Part shown: one piece after another, positions 1-13,400 of the stretch
Layout: every line of letters begins with the position of its first letter
How positions within the stretch are numbered: position 1 is the first letter of the stretch
Assembly (NCBI GenBank): GCA_947462335.1
Contig: OX381713.1
Location: 17,166,381 to 17,230,380 of the forward strand
DNA from: Harmothoe impar
Lineage: Eukaryota; Annelida; Polychaeta; Phyllodocida; Polynoidae
DNA: 64,000 nt
Direction: 5' to 3'
Program-made: the position numbers and the translations under genes
Notes under the pieces: model-generated
Seen by the model: the letters and a program-made list of their open reading frames with translations, nothing else
Database searches by the model: none
What the model was told of the DNA's origin: nothing

Positions 1-1879
1 ATTTACAGATGGTATTGATGGCATCAAATCAAATTCTCTTTTTCCCTGCTTTCAGATAGAATGGTGGGTTGCAATAATTTCTATGAAAAGGTTTTCCTCC
101 AAATGCTTGGAAATGTTTAAAAACTTTTTTTTTGTCAGTTGGGGATGCCCCTGGGGTGTCACAGGTGCCCAGAGAATAGTTTGACTGGCTCCTGTTAGGT
201 AAGGGGAGATATTGAGTGCAGTGCTTTTCTGGTACATGTGTCCATATCCGGCTTGGTGATTTCCGGCATGGAGGGCAATATGAGACAGACTGCCTGCAGC
301 TGCCTGTGCTAAATTTACCACAACAGGACAATGCAATTAGTGTCAGCTTTAGACAAATACAAACTGCAGCAATAGCAACTTTATGGCAAGCATACATCCC
401 TTTCAAAGATGGTTAGATGTAATCTTTATATATAATTTAAGTGGCCTGGAAGAAAATGGAAATACAGACATTTGAAATTGAAGAAAAAGGAAGGGACATT
501 TGAATTGCAAGAGTCTCCATGCCCTGAGAACTCAACCTACAAAAGATAAGGTTTTTACTGACCACTTTGCAGTCGTGTCATTGATGTTGAGTCTGAGCCT
601 CAGGGAAGGCCACAAATTGCTTCTCTTTAGCACGTTAGTAACCCTCACTGAAGCCATTGACTTTTCCTCAATTCAAATATCCAACCCAATCTTCACCTAC
701 CCTATATATGCCATTGTGCACTGTGTGTGTCGACCATCTCCAGGCCCCTTCTCATGGGAGATTTAATTGAGCTTAAAATGTGGTAATTACTGATGGTAAA
801 AAGAGGTATTAAGGTCTAAACGCTGTCATAATCACCTCATGTTCCTTTTTATATAAAACTGCATCAAGGTCTCCCCAAGTAACCATAGTTTTCTCTGAAT
901 AAAAGTCAATACTGAGATATATGTGCCTAAATGATCTCATAATGGAAATAAGTAATTAATCTCTTAAGAATTTTTAACAACAACTCTTTATCATTTTGAA
1001 ATGGATCGCTGTCGAAAAAAACTAGCTCAACATATTGTATACCAATTAAACCTTGTTGAAAAAGGCAAATCTCAGAGTTACTGAAATTTCAACATGTACT
1101 CAGTGTATCAACTATGAGTATTATGATCTTCTTTTCTATTTTGAAATCTCAGTGTTTGAATTTCACTCAAAGTGCATCTTCGTGGCTTACCATAATGGTC
1201 ATTTTCTGTTCATAGAAAGTATTATCAACTTGATGTCAATTCGACAATTGTCATTTTAGACAAGAAGCACCTATCAACATTTTAAGAAATTGAATTTTCA
1301 TTTTCCTGCCTAATCAATTATGATTTGGCAGAAGGGGCTAACTCAACCATTCATGTATTTAAGTTAGGAATACTGTACCTGTTTAGAACTTCCCAAAGCT
1401 TGATGCCCTTTTCATGTAGTCAAGACCTGATCCTCAATAAATTAGGTTTTCCACTTTGAGGTGGGCGGTACTGCAGAGGCTTTTTTGTATGCTTTCCCCA
1501 GCTAAAACAGTTTTTCAGAGGTTATACACAGCTTGGAGTAGCTATCCACCACAAACCGTTCTCAGCTATTGCTTAAACACCATAATGCCACAATTAACAA
1601 GGCTATTGTAAACCTTATTTAGAAGTTAAGCCATTTCATCCTGAATCTCCCCCCCCCATACAAAGCCCTCAGTATTGAGCTCCAGGCCTGCCTCATCAGT
1701 GCTGGTAGGGGAGGTTGGGGCCTGGTAAACAGCCGGGTCTCATGTAGTTATCCTCAGCCTGCGGAATGACGTTCTTGCAGCCGAGCCGAACCACGTGGGA
1801 AATCATCCTTCTGCTTCATTTGTTCTCCTCATGATGTGGTTTCCAGCATCAAAGTGGGGTCTGTGTAACTTCTTCCACC
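1..1879. other. Non-coding, no recognisable feature
   Basis: AT-rich sequence with only short open frames that show no domain, no repeat and no convincing codon pattern. A short C-run lies near 1652-1659. I see no gene here. Confidence 0.5.
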
Positions 1880-2001
1880 CACACCCTGCCCTAGAAGGTC
1901 ACTTATACCTCCCCGTTCCCATCCACTCCCACTTCTCACACCCCAATTCACCACACCCATCTTATAGTATGAACTTATTTTTCACCTTTTCCCCTCGCCA
2001 T

Positions 2002-2003
<2 letters not shown>

Positions 2004-2095
<92 letters not shown>
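2004..2095. repeat. (CT)n microsatellite
   Basis: An uninterrupted CT dinucleotide run of about 45 units, followed to about 2650 by a C/T-rich polypyrimidine stretch. The open frames through it (poly Leu-Ser on plus, poly Arg-Glu on minus) are products of the repeat and not genes. Confidence 0.97.
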
Positions 2096-2097
<2 letters not shown>

Positions 2098-2652
2098 CTC
2101 ACCCCTTCCTTCCATCTTTCACTGTAGCCTCCCTTCGTCCCCCTTCCCAATACCCACACTACTATTTCCCCCTCACCTTAACCTTTCCCTAAAACTAAAA
2201 GAATCACCCATACCTCTCTGATACACACATCAAACGTTCCCCCTCCCGTCCATCTATGTCTTCCACCTTCGCCTCCCATCCCAGATGTCTCTTTGCTATA
2301 CCCACAATGTTCTATTCCCCAACCACTGAATACCACTTCCCTTATATCTCTTGTCCCCACCATATCTTACTCCTCATTCTCTGCTTTTCAAATTAGCCCA
2401 TCACCCCCGATGAGGATTTCCACTTCCCTTCTCCACAAGTACACAGCCCTCTTCATCCCACCTTCCCCCTCTGTTTCTACCTAAGCCTCCCCCCTCGGAG
2501 ATTCTCCTCCCCATACACACATACCCCTCCTAGGTCCACCATGCTCCAGCACGCTTCTACCCACCCACCTTTATCTTCAAAGACTGTTCTCCTTCCTGGT
2601 CAACCCTCCCCATCCCCAGCCCCTCCCACTCACCCCTTACTAACTACCAATG

Positions 2653-2995
2653 CCCAGGTAAATACAGTCAGACTCCCAGCTGACCTGGTTCTGTCAGGCC
2701 TGCCTGTCCTCCTGTGTGCAGTAGGAGCAGTTCCTCCTGTCAGCCGGCCATCACCCGCGGGAGCTTCCACGCACCAGGAGGACAAACAGAGGCACTGGAG
2801 AACCTAGGCTGGACACTGGTCCTCTCAACAGTGCCCTTTGGAAGGCACGGTCACAAACATGTCCCCAGTTATAGAGAATGTATTTTGGTAGAAATATCTC
2901 GTTAATGGAAGGTACAGAGGATAGCTCATTATGATAGACAAAATTGACAGAAAACACCTATTTATTGATAGCATAATACAGGATAATCTTACTCT
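2653..2995. repeat. Duplicated block M1, copy 1
   Basis: This block recurs at 10498-10720 and 15655-16010. Shared landmarks are an AGGTAAATA start, a stretch with repeated CCTGTC/CCTCCTGT words, and a GGAGAACCTAGG word. Copies 1 and 3 continue to align through a shared AAAATTGACAGA stretch. The core is nearly identical in the three copies while surroundings differ. The open frames differ between copies, so I read it as non-coding or as an unrecognised element. Confidence 0.75.
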
Positions 2996-5021
2996 TGCAA
3001 CCTTATTCACATAATGTTTGTAAACACAGTCATTCTAGAGGAATATCGGAAAAAATCTAAGAGATAAGACACTGCCATACTAGGTTAAGTGTGAACATGT
3101 GTGGGCAGGGAAGATGTGGCAAATATTTGACTTGCAATAGTGCAAGCAATATAGCAATATTGCCAGTCGATATCACAGAGCTTGATTTGATAACATGATA
3201 CACATGGTACACATGGTACTTGATAATACCACATCATATCAGGCGTGGGTAGTAGTTCTCATAACCATAGTTATTTGATGCTCATATCCATATAGCAATA
3301 CGTTCTTTTTGATTAAAATCGAGATATGCATTATGTGGTTTTGATACAAAAATTCAATTACAAAGAAACGGTGAAAAATTCCATATTGTCAGTGGATAAA
3401 CCTTAAACGGGTTATGTAGAATCTGATATTGAAGCAAATTTAAAAAAAAAGAATTTTCTCCAAATTTACAAAAATCATACAATTATGAACCAGCTTGCCA
3501 GTTGGTTGGCATAACGTGCAATTCAGTGAACAAAATGACACTGCAATGTATTAATTAACATCTATCAGTTTATAGTGTATATAGAAAGAAAGGATTGAAA
3601 AGATCAAAGCAGCCACTTGTCTGTTCATAGAAGACCTAATATTATTCACACGAGACTGGCTGCGGCAGGCTACATGTTTTAAAGGGGAAATTCTCTAATA
3701 ATCTTCCTCCACTAAGAAGGTATGACAAATAGAGATGTGAATAATATACAGGATAAAGACTTAGGCCTTAGGCAGCTCCATTCCATTCATTGGTTATGTC
3801 ATATCTACAGCATACGCTTATAGTAATTGCCTCTGACACTTTCTATGAATACCTTTGGAGGCCACCTTGACGGTTCTACCAGCCACTGAGCTCAATTACT
3901 GAACTGGATGTCAATACTTGGCTTCTGCCCATTAGTGGATCTCATCCATGGTTAACAAGCTAATGCTCTTTTGAACGGATTCATCGTATTGATTTGCTGA
4001 AACAATCCGCGTTAATGTGCTAGTGTGAGGGGGTTAACTCATTAACAATGTTTCAACATTGACAGCATTGTATGTGGGAAAAAAATAAAATAAAACATGA
4101 AGGTTAATTGTGAAGGATAAACTCGATTGTATTGTTAAACCCTATAGAACCCTTGATATGTGTAGACCGGACGTCTGCTCCAGCCGATTTACTGGTCAAC
4201 ATTGTCAAAAATGTAATTTTACTCATTTTGGCCTGTGGCCTATGTGATTATGAGTATTATTAGATATATAAAGGAATGACTGAAGAGGGATAGAGTACAT
4301 TCAAATTTGGTACAGAGATCAGAAGGCTAAAAAAAGAAAAATGTTATAAGATATATTATAATGAGGATGGGGTTCTTGCCTTAGAATGTATACATTGGCT
4401 CTTATCCCTTTGCTGATATTACAGGAATTTGCCAAAGCGAAAAATGCTGACTCCGCTCGATGAACAACTGCCATAAGACACAGTCATACATAAAGAAACT
4501 AAAGGAAAATGGACACTCCTATGACAGATTCAAGTCAAGTATGTGAGACAATGGGGAAACATTCATCCATGAGACAAAGCAGACCCACCCAAGCTGAGAA
4601 AACGTCAGTTTGAATTACCTCAACCCATACTAGTGCAAGATCTCTCCAGTCCTTTTACGAAGATGAGGGGATGAGAGAAACTTGCTAGTAGAATACTTTG
4701 ATTTAAATGTGTTAATTTAATCCAGATTGAGAGCACCTGTGATCTAAATCACAGTGTACGCAGGTAGTCAATCAGGAATCGGTGGGGGCTTTAGCACCGG
4801 CTTTATCCTATTGGGAGGGTGGGCGCGCAGTAGATTCCTAATTTGAAAATGCAACATGAATAAAAGAACAAGTGTTTGTGTTCTGCTATCCTGCTACTGT
4901 TATGATATGCCGAAAATATCATGTTATGAACAATACAAAAGGCCTTCCATCAACATCATATATACAATATGCCTTGATATCACCTTAGTGAAACATATAT
5001 GTTCAAGAAGTAACTCCATCC
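2996..5021. other. Non-coding, no recognisable feature
   Basis: AT-rich intergenic sequence. No open frame above about 60 codons, no tandem repeat and no clear inverted repeat was noticed. Confidence 0.5.
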
Positions 5022-5384
5022 TACACTGATATTCCTAGGCTCCCTATACGCCCAACCTCTCAGTCACTAGTGCCCAACCTAGTTAGTCATTTTTTGGATC
5101 CCTATACCACCAACCTAGATTAGTCATTATTGCCAGGTTGGTCACTACTGACCAACCCACCTTAGTCTTTTTAGTTTCAGGGGGAGCCACTGAGTGGTCA
5201 TCACAGGTGGCCCCAACTAGTGGCATACAAATACAAAACACCAATGATGGACCTATGTTAGCCACTACTGACTGACCCCTTGGTCATTTTTGAATATAAC
5301 TTTGCCATTGTGACTAACACACATATGACCAACCTGGGTTAGTCTGTACTGACTAACCCTTTCAATCTATGGATTTTCAGTGTA
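5022..5384 (+). mobile_element. MITE family A, copy 1
   Basis: A ~363 bp element bounded by TA-CACTGA and TCAGTG-TA. Its ends read TATTCCTAGGCTCCCTATA on the left and CAACCTATGGATTTT-like on the right. Inside are many short words built on GGTTAGTC/GACTAACC. It has no coding capacity. The TA at both outer edges suggests a TA target duplication, as in Tc1/mariner-type elements, but no transposase is present to confirm this. Five other copies occur in the window. Confidence 0.85.
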
Positions 5385-5817
5385 GGTCTGGTGGTTTCCA
5401 CCATGGAGTATATGGACAGAATCTACAATGCTTATGTTCCTTACTTTAACTAAAGTGTGTGTTACGGCTAATTGGTGTGTCTACCTCAATATAGTCCTTC
5501 AGTATGGACGTCTGTGGTCATGTGACCATACCTACGTGACTATCGCATTGTCGGTCTGAAAGCCCCTTTGTCTTGATGATCGCCCAGCCCACTGTCTCTC
5601 CCCAAACAGTGCTATACTATGAGAGTAATTTTGCCTCTCCATAACTCAGCATTGAACAAGACAGCGCCCTTTTGATGTACACTTAGAGGTCACACAGCAA
5701 GCCCAGACACCCATAATCGGGTTATAAAATAGTCACTTCCCAATTGGAAGCAAGCAACCTTGTCCAGGGTTCAGGGTGTCTCTAGCAGCAAGAGACAAAA
5801 GGTCAATGCCTTGGGCA

Positions 5818-6186
5818 CACTGAAAATCCATAGGTTGAAAGGGTTAGTCAGAACAGACTATCCTAGATCGTCATATGTGTGTTAGTCACAATGGCAAAGT
5901 TATATTCAAAAATAATTGAGGGGGTCAGTCAGTGGTGGCTAACCTAGGTTCATCATTGGTGTGTTGTATTTGTATACCACTAGTTGGTGCCACCTGTAAG
6001 ATACTATGATGACCACTCAGTGGCTCCCCCTGGAAATTAAAAGACTAAGGTGGGTTGGTCAGTACTGACCAACCTAACAATAATAACTTACCTAGGTTGG
6101 TCGTATAGGGAGCCAAAAAATGACTATCTAGGTTAGGTACTAGTGACTGAGAGATTGCTCATGTAGGGAGCCTAGGAATATCAGCG
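5818..6186 (-). mobile_element. MITE family A, copy 2 (inverted)
   Basis: Reverse-orientation copy of the family, starting CACTGAAAATCC and ending CCTAGGAATATCAG. It faces copy 1 across about 430 bp, so the two could pair as a large imperfect hairpin. The terminal bases at the right end have drifted (TCAGCG instead of TCAGTG). Confidence 0.85.
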
Positions 6187-6682
6187 GAAGCCACATGTTT
6201 GTATTACGCTGTCCCAGCTAACAAAAATAAACGTTTTTAAAAAGTTTGGATGCAAACACTTTCTATAGATTTGTATGAAAAAGCCTTTTCTTCAAAACGT
6301 TTGGAAACGTTTGGAAACGTTTGTGGTTGCCCGGGGTTCATTTATCATATTTATGTGTCACCTAACCAGTCTCCGGACCTGCAAACTGCGCTTTGCATGT
6401 AGGTCATCAAACTCCCATATATCTATCCATGATCTGGATAAATGGATGGGAGGAGAGAACAGCTGGTGCTGTGAAAAAGCACTATGAGATATCAAGTATA
6501 CACATACTCATTCTTAACACATTTCCATCTTAAATCAAACATAAAGCCTTTAACTTAAAATATGGCAAGGCAGACTAATCAAACAAATTCAAAGATACTT
6601 TCAAACAGTGATAGAAAGCACTGTACATCGCCTATAGACATTGATTATTTTATTATGGTATTGTATTGCCTGCTCATCAATG
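6187..6682. other. Non-coding, no recognisable feature
   Basis: Short AT-rich spacer between two MITEs. A three-fold local word, AAACGTTTGGAAACGTTTG-like, sits at 6293-6325. No gene was seen. Confidence 0.4.
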
Positions 6683-6933
6683 CACAGAGAAACGAAACAG
6701 CGTCAAAAGGGAGTCGAGGTTGTCCCCAGAAAGATTCCCCTCTTTAGGGGAGCCCAGACTGCCTAAGGGAGCCCAGGAGACTCCCTGGATGACCTAAGGG
6801 AGTCACCTGGGTAAGTCACATAGTTCCCTGACTCACCTAAGAGAGTCACATATTGACCTGGGCTCCCCTAAAGAGGGGAGTCATTCCGGAGACAACCTGG
6901 ACTCCCTTTTGACGCTGCTTCTTTTCTCTGTGT
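6683..6933. mobile_element. MITE family B, copy 1
   Basis: A ~250 bp element with long terminal inverted repeats beginning CACAGAGAAA and including a GTCAAAAGGGAGTC block, complemented at the other end. The interior is made of repeated GGGAGTC/GACTCCC words, so much of the element can fold on itself. Related copies lie at 51758-52039 and 59957-60198. It is non-coding. Confidence 0.88.
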
Positions 6934-7410
6934 ATGTTAAACACGCTTTTACGACTTTGGTTGATCACATTCTATTAGTTAATATTTGACATAATACAAT
7001 CACCTCCATCCATTTAAGATAATACAGAGAGACAATGAGGGCAATGGTTATGATAACCGTTTTAGTGTTTGTCTTGACCCAATTTCTTAAGTCAAATGGA
7101 TCTGATTTCCATGGAATCAGGTAACTGCGGAAGAAATCATAGTTGTTCACTTAAAAATGAGATCGGGTAATTTTTCATCATTGTGAAAATAACTGAATGA
7201 GTAGGCCAATGCGCCGTTTCTTATTGTTTTCATTGGTGTTCAGTGTTGGTAAGGAGAAGGGCAATTTGAAATGAGATAAGGAGTAGTGAATTTCAACCAC
7301 CGTTCGTTGGCAAATACATTCTCATCCCAAGTACAGACTGAATTATTGAAGTACAACTGACAAGGGGAAATACACTCAGATTTATTTTATGTGGAGAGCG
7401 GGATTTTCTA
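6934..7410. other. Non-coding, no recognisable feature
   Basis: AT-rich spacer with no domain-bearing ORF and no repeat noticed. Confidence 0.4.
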
Positions 7411-7786
7411 TACTATGATATTCCTAGGCTCCCTATATGCCCAACCTCTCAGTCACTAGTGCCTAACCTAGTTAGTCACTTTTTGGCTGCCTACACGAAC
7501 AACCTATAGGTCAGTTATTATTGTCAGGTTGGTCAGTACTGACCAACCCACCTTAGTCTTTTAATTTCTAGGGGGAGCCACTGTGTGGTGATCATAGTAT
7601 CTTACAGGTGGCACCAACTAGTGGTATACAAATACAACACACCAATGATGAACCTAGATTAGGCACTACTGACTGACCCCCTCAGTGATTTTTTAATATA
7701 TCTTTGCCATTGTGACTAACACGCATATGACGAGCCTAGGATAGTCTGTACTGACTAACCCGTTCAACCTATGGATTTTCAGTGTA
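7411..7786 (+). mobile_element. MITE family A, copy 3
   Basis: Plus-orientation copy of the ~365 bp family. The left terminus is degraded (CTATGA instead of CACTGA) and the right terminus is an intact TCAGTG-TA. Internal sequence is close to copy 4. Confidence 0.85.
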
Positions 7787-8642
7787 GATAAACAGTTATA
7801 CATCGAGGGGCCTGCTCCCCACATGCACGACCTCGTACAGAACAGTGACATCAATGTTATATAATCTGATTAGAATCATGCAAATTTAAGGTCACTTTTT
7901 CAGTCATTTCATATTCTCATATTCACAAATGAGTTGGAGAAGATTACTGCCGTAGTTAATGAATTAATAACACCTGCCTATGATTATTTCCTCCTGATGG
8001 CCTTCAGAATAACTCCAACAACTGCTCAGGGGATGAGTGGGATAAGTTAGAGAAGTAAGAGGAGAAGCACTCTTAAATTTCACTACTGTATAACTTATGA
8101 TGCACAGATTAGGGAGGTTAGATTACGATGTGCACTGCAACATCTACAGTAATGCTATAGGATGGGCTAGACGTTGCCGTACACGTCAGGTATACCTACA
8201 CCTCTCTAAATGAAAGCTGTGAGGTGAAAATAACTTAAATTATTACGCGGGTGGAGACATGAGGATATCATGTAAGCAGACTGTAAAACAAATCCTGAGC
8301 TTGTCTAGCTACAAATTTGTATACATATGGTAATCTACACCAAGCCGTGCAATATCTTGTATTTGCATGATTCTAGGTTAAAAATGGGGCCCCTGTCGAT
8401 AGGGCCTGTTTGAGAGAAGTAGCCTGACATGTATACATGGAGTTCTTATTCATAGCACAGTGGTCACTTTGAGACTTACTATCATTTGGGTCTGTCTACT
8501 GTGAAACCTACCGGGACTCTTCTGTATGGAATTATCATAACTTTATTATAGGAAGAATGTCAGTGAAACCAAGCGTAAGTCTCTCAGTGACAAGATGTAG
8601 AAGCTGTCCCCATCTGCTGGACACCCTTTTACAATATATACA
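7787..8642. other. Non-coding, no recognisable feature
   Basis: AT-rich spacer between two family A MITEs. No ORF with recognisable content was seen. Confidence 0.4.
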
Positions 8643-9016
8643 TACACTGATATTCCTAGGCTCCCTATACGACCAATCTCTCAGTCACTAGTACCTAACC
8701 AAGTTAGTCTTTTTTTTTGGCTCCCTATACGACCAACCTAGGTAAGTTATTATTGTCAGGTTGGTCAGTACTGGCCAACCCACCTTAGTCTTTTAATTTT
8801 CAGGGGGAGCCACGGAGTGGTGATCACAGTATCTTACAGTTGGCACCAACTAGTGGTATACAAATACAACACACCAATGATGAACCTAGGTTAGCCACGA
8901 CTGACTGACCCCCTCAATCATTTTTGAATATAACTTTGCCATTGTGACTAACACACATATGACGAACCTAGGATAGTCTGTACTGACTAACCCTTTCAAC
9001 CTATGGATTTTTAGTG
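8643..9016 (+). mobile_element. MITE family A, copy 4
   Basis: Plus-orientation copy with an intact left end (TA-CACTGA). The right end has decayed to TTTTTAGTG. A run of T at about 8710 lengthens the copy slightly. Confidence 0.85.
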
Positions 9017-9378
9017 AACACCAACCAGCCTCAAGGGCTTTCATATTGCACCTCGGCTGTAGGCGTTAACGCTCCATCCATCTCATACATATCGCTAAGG
9101 CACAGCTTTGGAGCTCAGCAGAATATAAATTGACTTGGGAGATTACATCTTGTATTTGTGAGCTACCCTTTGCTTTGACATTTAATATGTTACTCTGCAC
9201 AATTATCCCATTTTCATTTGAAATCACAGAAGATCATAAAATATGGGAGTGTGTAATGATATTCGAAGAAGAAGAACACTGTTCAAAATACATGTGTATA
9301 TACAGGCACTAAGCATCAATTGCGTATGATTCTCATACGAAGTGTCTGTCGGATGGGCGGTTACCTTGTAGCCATATA
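9017..9378. other. Non-coding, no recognisable feature
   Basis: Spacer between family A copies 4 and 5. A 60-codon open frame lies here with no recognisable content. Confidence 0.35.
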
Positions 9379-9749
9379 AGCTGAAAATCCATAAGTTGAA
9401 AGGGTTAGTCAGTAGAGACTATCCTAGGTTTGTCATATGTGGGTTAGTCACAATGGAAAAGTTATATTCAAAAATGACTGAGGGGTCAGTCAGAAGTGGC
9501 TAACCTAGCTTCATCATTGGTGTGTTGTATTTGTATACCACTAGTTGGTGGCACCTGTAAGATACTTTGATGACCACTCACTGGCTCCCCCTGGAGATTA
9601 AAAGACTAAGGTGAGTTGGTCAGTACTGACCAACCTGACAATAATAACTTACCTAGGTTGGTCGTATAGGGAGCCAAAAAATGACTATCTAGGTTAGGTA
9701 CTAGTGACTGAGAGATTGGGCGTATAGGGAGCCTAGGAATATCAATGTA
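9379..9749 (-). mobile_element. MITE family A, copy 5 (inverted)
   Basis: Reverse-orientation copy running from CTGAAAATCC to CCTAGGAATATCAATGTA. With copy 4 it makes a second facing pair about 360 bp apart, mirroring copies 1 and 2. Confidence 0.85.
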
Positions 9750-10497
9750 GGTATGCACTGTTTGATAAGCAGAGCATTCATTGTTATGGGTACCTCAGTG
9801 TGCCACTCAACAAGACATAGGCCTAATACTAGAAATTATCTGAATTCTGAAGAACATCGGCAAAGCGTCAGGCTCTTTCATATGAATGGACCCCTCTATT
9901 GTTGTGTTCTCAAGAAGCATATATCTTGCTTAGATATATTGAAAGTAACATTTGTGGCCCTCCAACTCTGGATTTACAACCTCATGTATACGTAGCTGTG
10001 GTCGGTGCACAATGATATTGGGGACCAGATGCATAGTACATTGTTACAGGAGAGGGCTGTTGGGTCCATAGTGCTTTCGTGAATAAGAGTATTAGTGAAT
10101 TGTTCTTTCCTTTTATCTCCTTAGGAGTTATGGGTGGGCTGTTGGTTAATATCTACTTTCTTCTCTTTTAGAGGAATCTTTTCCTTTTCAATAGCCCCCA
10201 TAAAATCTACTGAACATAGACGATGCTATAAATTCAACCCAACAATTTTCTCAATGAAATCGCTAGATAAAATCATCAGCCACTTCATTCTCTCACATTA
10301 TCTGACCCTGAATCGACACCTCATGTCAAATTCATAGGGCAGTTATCACCCTATTACCCACCTACCCATCCCTTATGGAGCCGCTGCACACCTCAGTGCC
10401 ATCTCTATATTGTACACCCATCCACTTCCTTTACCCCCCCCTCCCCCTCCCCCACCCACATCCAACCCTCCCCACTCTTCCCTAATTGTTAAGCTAA
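9750..10497. other. Non-coding; C-rich tail
   Basis: No gene recognised. From about 10380 the sequence becomes pyrimidine-rich with C-runs, as it also does just upstream of the M1 blocks at 2653 and 15655. The pyrimidine-rich lead-in therefore seems part of the duplicated unit. Confidence 0.4.
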
Positions 10498-13400
10498 TGA
10501 CCAGGTAAATACAGTCGGAGACCCAGCTGACCTGTTTCTGTCAGGCCTGCCTGTCCTCCTGTGTGCAGTAGGGGCAGTTCCTCCTGTCAGCCGGCCATCA
10601 CCCGTGGGAGCTGTCATGGATAACACCAAGAGAACAGGCAAAAAGGGTACTGGAGAACCTAGGCCACAGGCTGTCCCTCTCGGCAGTATCCTTGGTGGGG
10701 AAGGTGGGTTCCCAAGGGATATGTATTCTAGGAGTATACATACTTTAGTAGAATGAATGTACGCAGACTCACAATAGCCACTATGCTCGAAACCTATCTT
10801 CTGACTATTCCAATTTTCTAATAATATGATTACTTTTATGGATTATGCAGAAATATCTTAAAAAGAATCAAAATAAGTAATGACATATTCTGAAATTCTG
10901 TATGTTCCTACCATCCCATGTTTGGCAGGTCAGTTCTCCGAAACCTGCTGAACTATCTTTATAATCAAAGCACCAAACTAGCTCACGACTAATGACACCA
11001 TATGCAATGGTTGTCACAATGGTTGTTACAATGACGTCATCAAATATGATCACGTGAACCATACACAAATCTATTTTGCAGGCGAATTTAGTTAAAGTGT
11101 GATATTTGCGGCACTATCTGCAAAAAGGGACCTCATTGCAGGGTGCACAAAAGTCCTTAATGTCACAGTCATTACTCCACCCCACTAAGCTGAGATACTT
11201 TCATGACCCAGAAGAATGGGAACATCATGTCTTCACTAAGTGCTCTTTAAAATTGAGACCCCTCAAACTGCGTGGTAATGGTGGCCCATTGATTGACATT
11301 TTCAATAGACAGTCCCCGTTCATTATTGCCTCTCATCCATTCCTAAATGTCATCATAGTTGAGATTGTATTGATTTTCTCCAACAATCCCTGTGAATGCC
11401 TTGGTAACAGGGAGATACCAATAATCAAATTCGCACAAACAGGTTTAGAGTCTGGGCCTGTACTTACCAATGCATTATAGCCAATTATTCAAATCAATCT
11501 GTATTAGAAACATACTATCTAAGAATGTCTCTTTTACCATAATGATTATAAAGTGAGTTATATGTATATAAAAAGGGTTAGAGCGCTGAAGCACAGAATA
11601 CATTACGTATATAATGTATGGAAATTAAGAAAATAATATATCGGAAGCTCGATAGCACTTCCTGAGGACACAGTAGACTTTAAAATAAGGAATGTATACC
11701 ATATAAAGTGACTGTAATATCCCTAAGATCCTGTTTATTTTCCCTTTTAAAGTCACAGTGGAAATTATGTTAAGAATTGAGTTTATAAAGTCTCTTCATT
11801 TTCTGACCCTGTGATCTAACTTATTTTATTCAAGTGACTGAGAAGTGTAATTGCTTAAGATTCCAGCTGTACGTTATGACTGATCTGTGTGTCTAACTCA
11901 ATTCAGTTCCTCACTCTGGACAACCGTGGTCATTTGGCAATCACATTTTAACTGTCACATGCTAGGCCTTTTTTCCTCAGCTGACCATGACAAAGTATAC
12001 TAGGGGGGTGTTTCTGCGTTCCCCCAATATAATGCATCCACTAATAAGATAGCTCCACCGCCAAGTTCAACAATCCTATTCAGCTTATTGCTCAGGGCAC
12101 ATCTATTTGTCATCCCATTATACCAAATGCAGATCAGACTCAGACTCTACAAGACATGGACAAATGGAATCCCTCCTCCTCCTCATCTGCCTCGTGGGCA
12201 TTAGTGGGTGGATCATGGCTGCCTTAACTGCCGTCCTCCTGGGAGAAGTACCTGCCTCAATGGCCACAACCACAGCTCACTCAGGGCCTACCCTGAGCTG
12301 CTCCCAGAACACAGCCTGTCGGTACAGGTTAGGGAGCTGCTCCCACCCGAGGTCATTCCAACGAGGAGGCAGTGCTAATGGGTGTGGGCTAAACAGCAGA
12401 TTGTGGCTGGTAATGATTACAGAGAATGTTTCTTTATGGACATATATTGCACCTCCTTGAAAAGCTACTGTAAAATACTTGTATTTCTTGAACTTGTTAT
12501 CACTTACTGAGGAACTTGGGCTCCAAATGATGATTCTAATAGTACCCTGTCTATCAAGAGAGAGAGAGGGAGAGACAAAGACAGAGAGAAAGCTAGAGCA
12601 AAAGAGCAAGAGGGGATAGAAGCTGATAAAGTATGATGAGAAGACATTGATATGAGAAATATACATGGCATATATTAACAGCTCTTAAGGGAGGCAGTTC
12701 TGGTTGTATGCTGGTGAGAGGAATAATATGTGTATGGGAGGAGATGGTGGCATATGGGTGGCTTTTTGAGGGCACTGCGGTCATCAGACCTATTTAGATC
12801 TGCCTCTCGTCACATGTTCACCAGGCCAAGATCCTATCACCTTGTGATCCCTGGGGATCTAAGGATCAGGCCCCCAATTAAAGGTATCCCACTCTCTCAA
12901 CCCCTACCACTCTCACTCTGCCAGATGTAAAGGTGTATGCTATGTCCTCTTCATTTAAAGCTGGATGTGCCCTTTACTATGGCTACACTATTAACTGTCA
13001 GCACTTTAACATACATAGGGTGATACATAGGGTGATTTAGATGATAAACCCTCTTTTCTACAACCTCCTCCCACTGCCACAGAGGCACAAAGATGTAATG
13101 TTCTTGTAATGTTCTGTACCCAAGGGTATGGTGATGTGTTCTAGTCCAACATGCTATTGAGGCATGATATATAAAAGTTCACTTGTGCAGATCCCAGGTA
13201 ATGTATCAATTAAAGTAGACTCTAGTATCTTGAAATGTAGTTGATAAAGTCAGACGTACACAATGGTATTATGAATGTGTCTGCCACACAGACAGCATGC
13301 ACATACATGTATGTTTTAGAAATACAGGCTGCCAAATATGTTATTTACTCTGCAAAAGTTAGATACATTATAGTTATGATCTTGGATGTCTGATGCACCA

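Noticed and set aside
1795..2159. Open frames through the CT repeat (poly Leu-Ser and poly Arg-Glu)
   Set aside because: Direct consequence of a dinucleotide repeat.
12107..12460. Open frame with a hydrophobic, signal-peptide-like stretch, matched by 20489-20788 in the other unit
   Set aside because: The frame is shared, but most differences outside the identical core are amino-acid changing and the reverse strand is also open. A conserved non-coding island is more likely.
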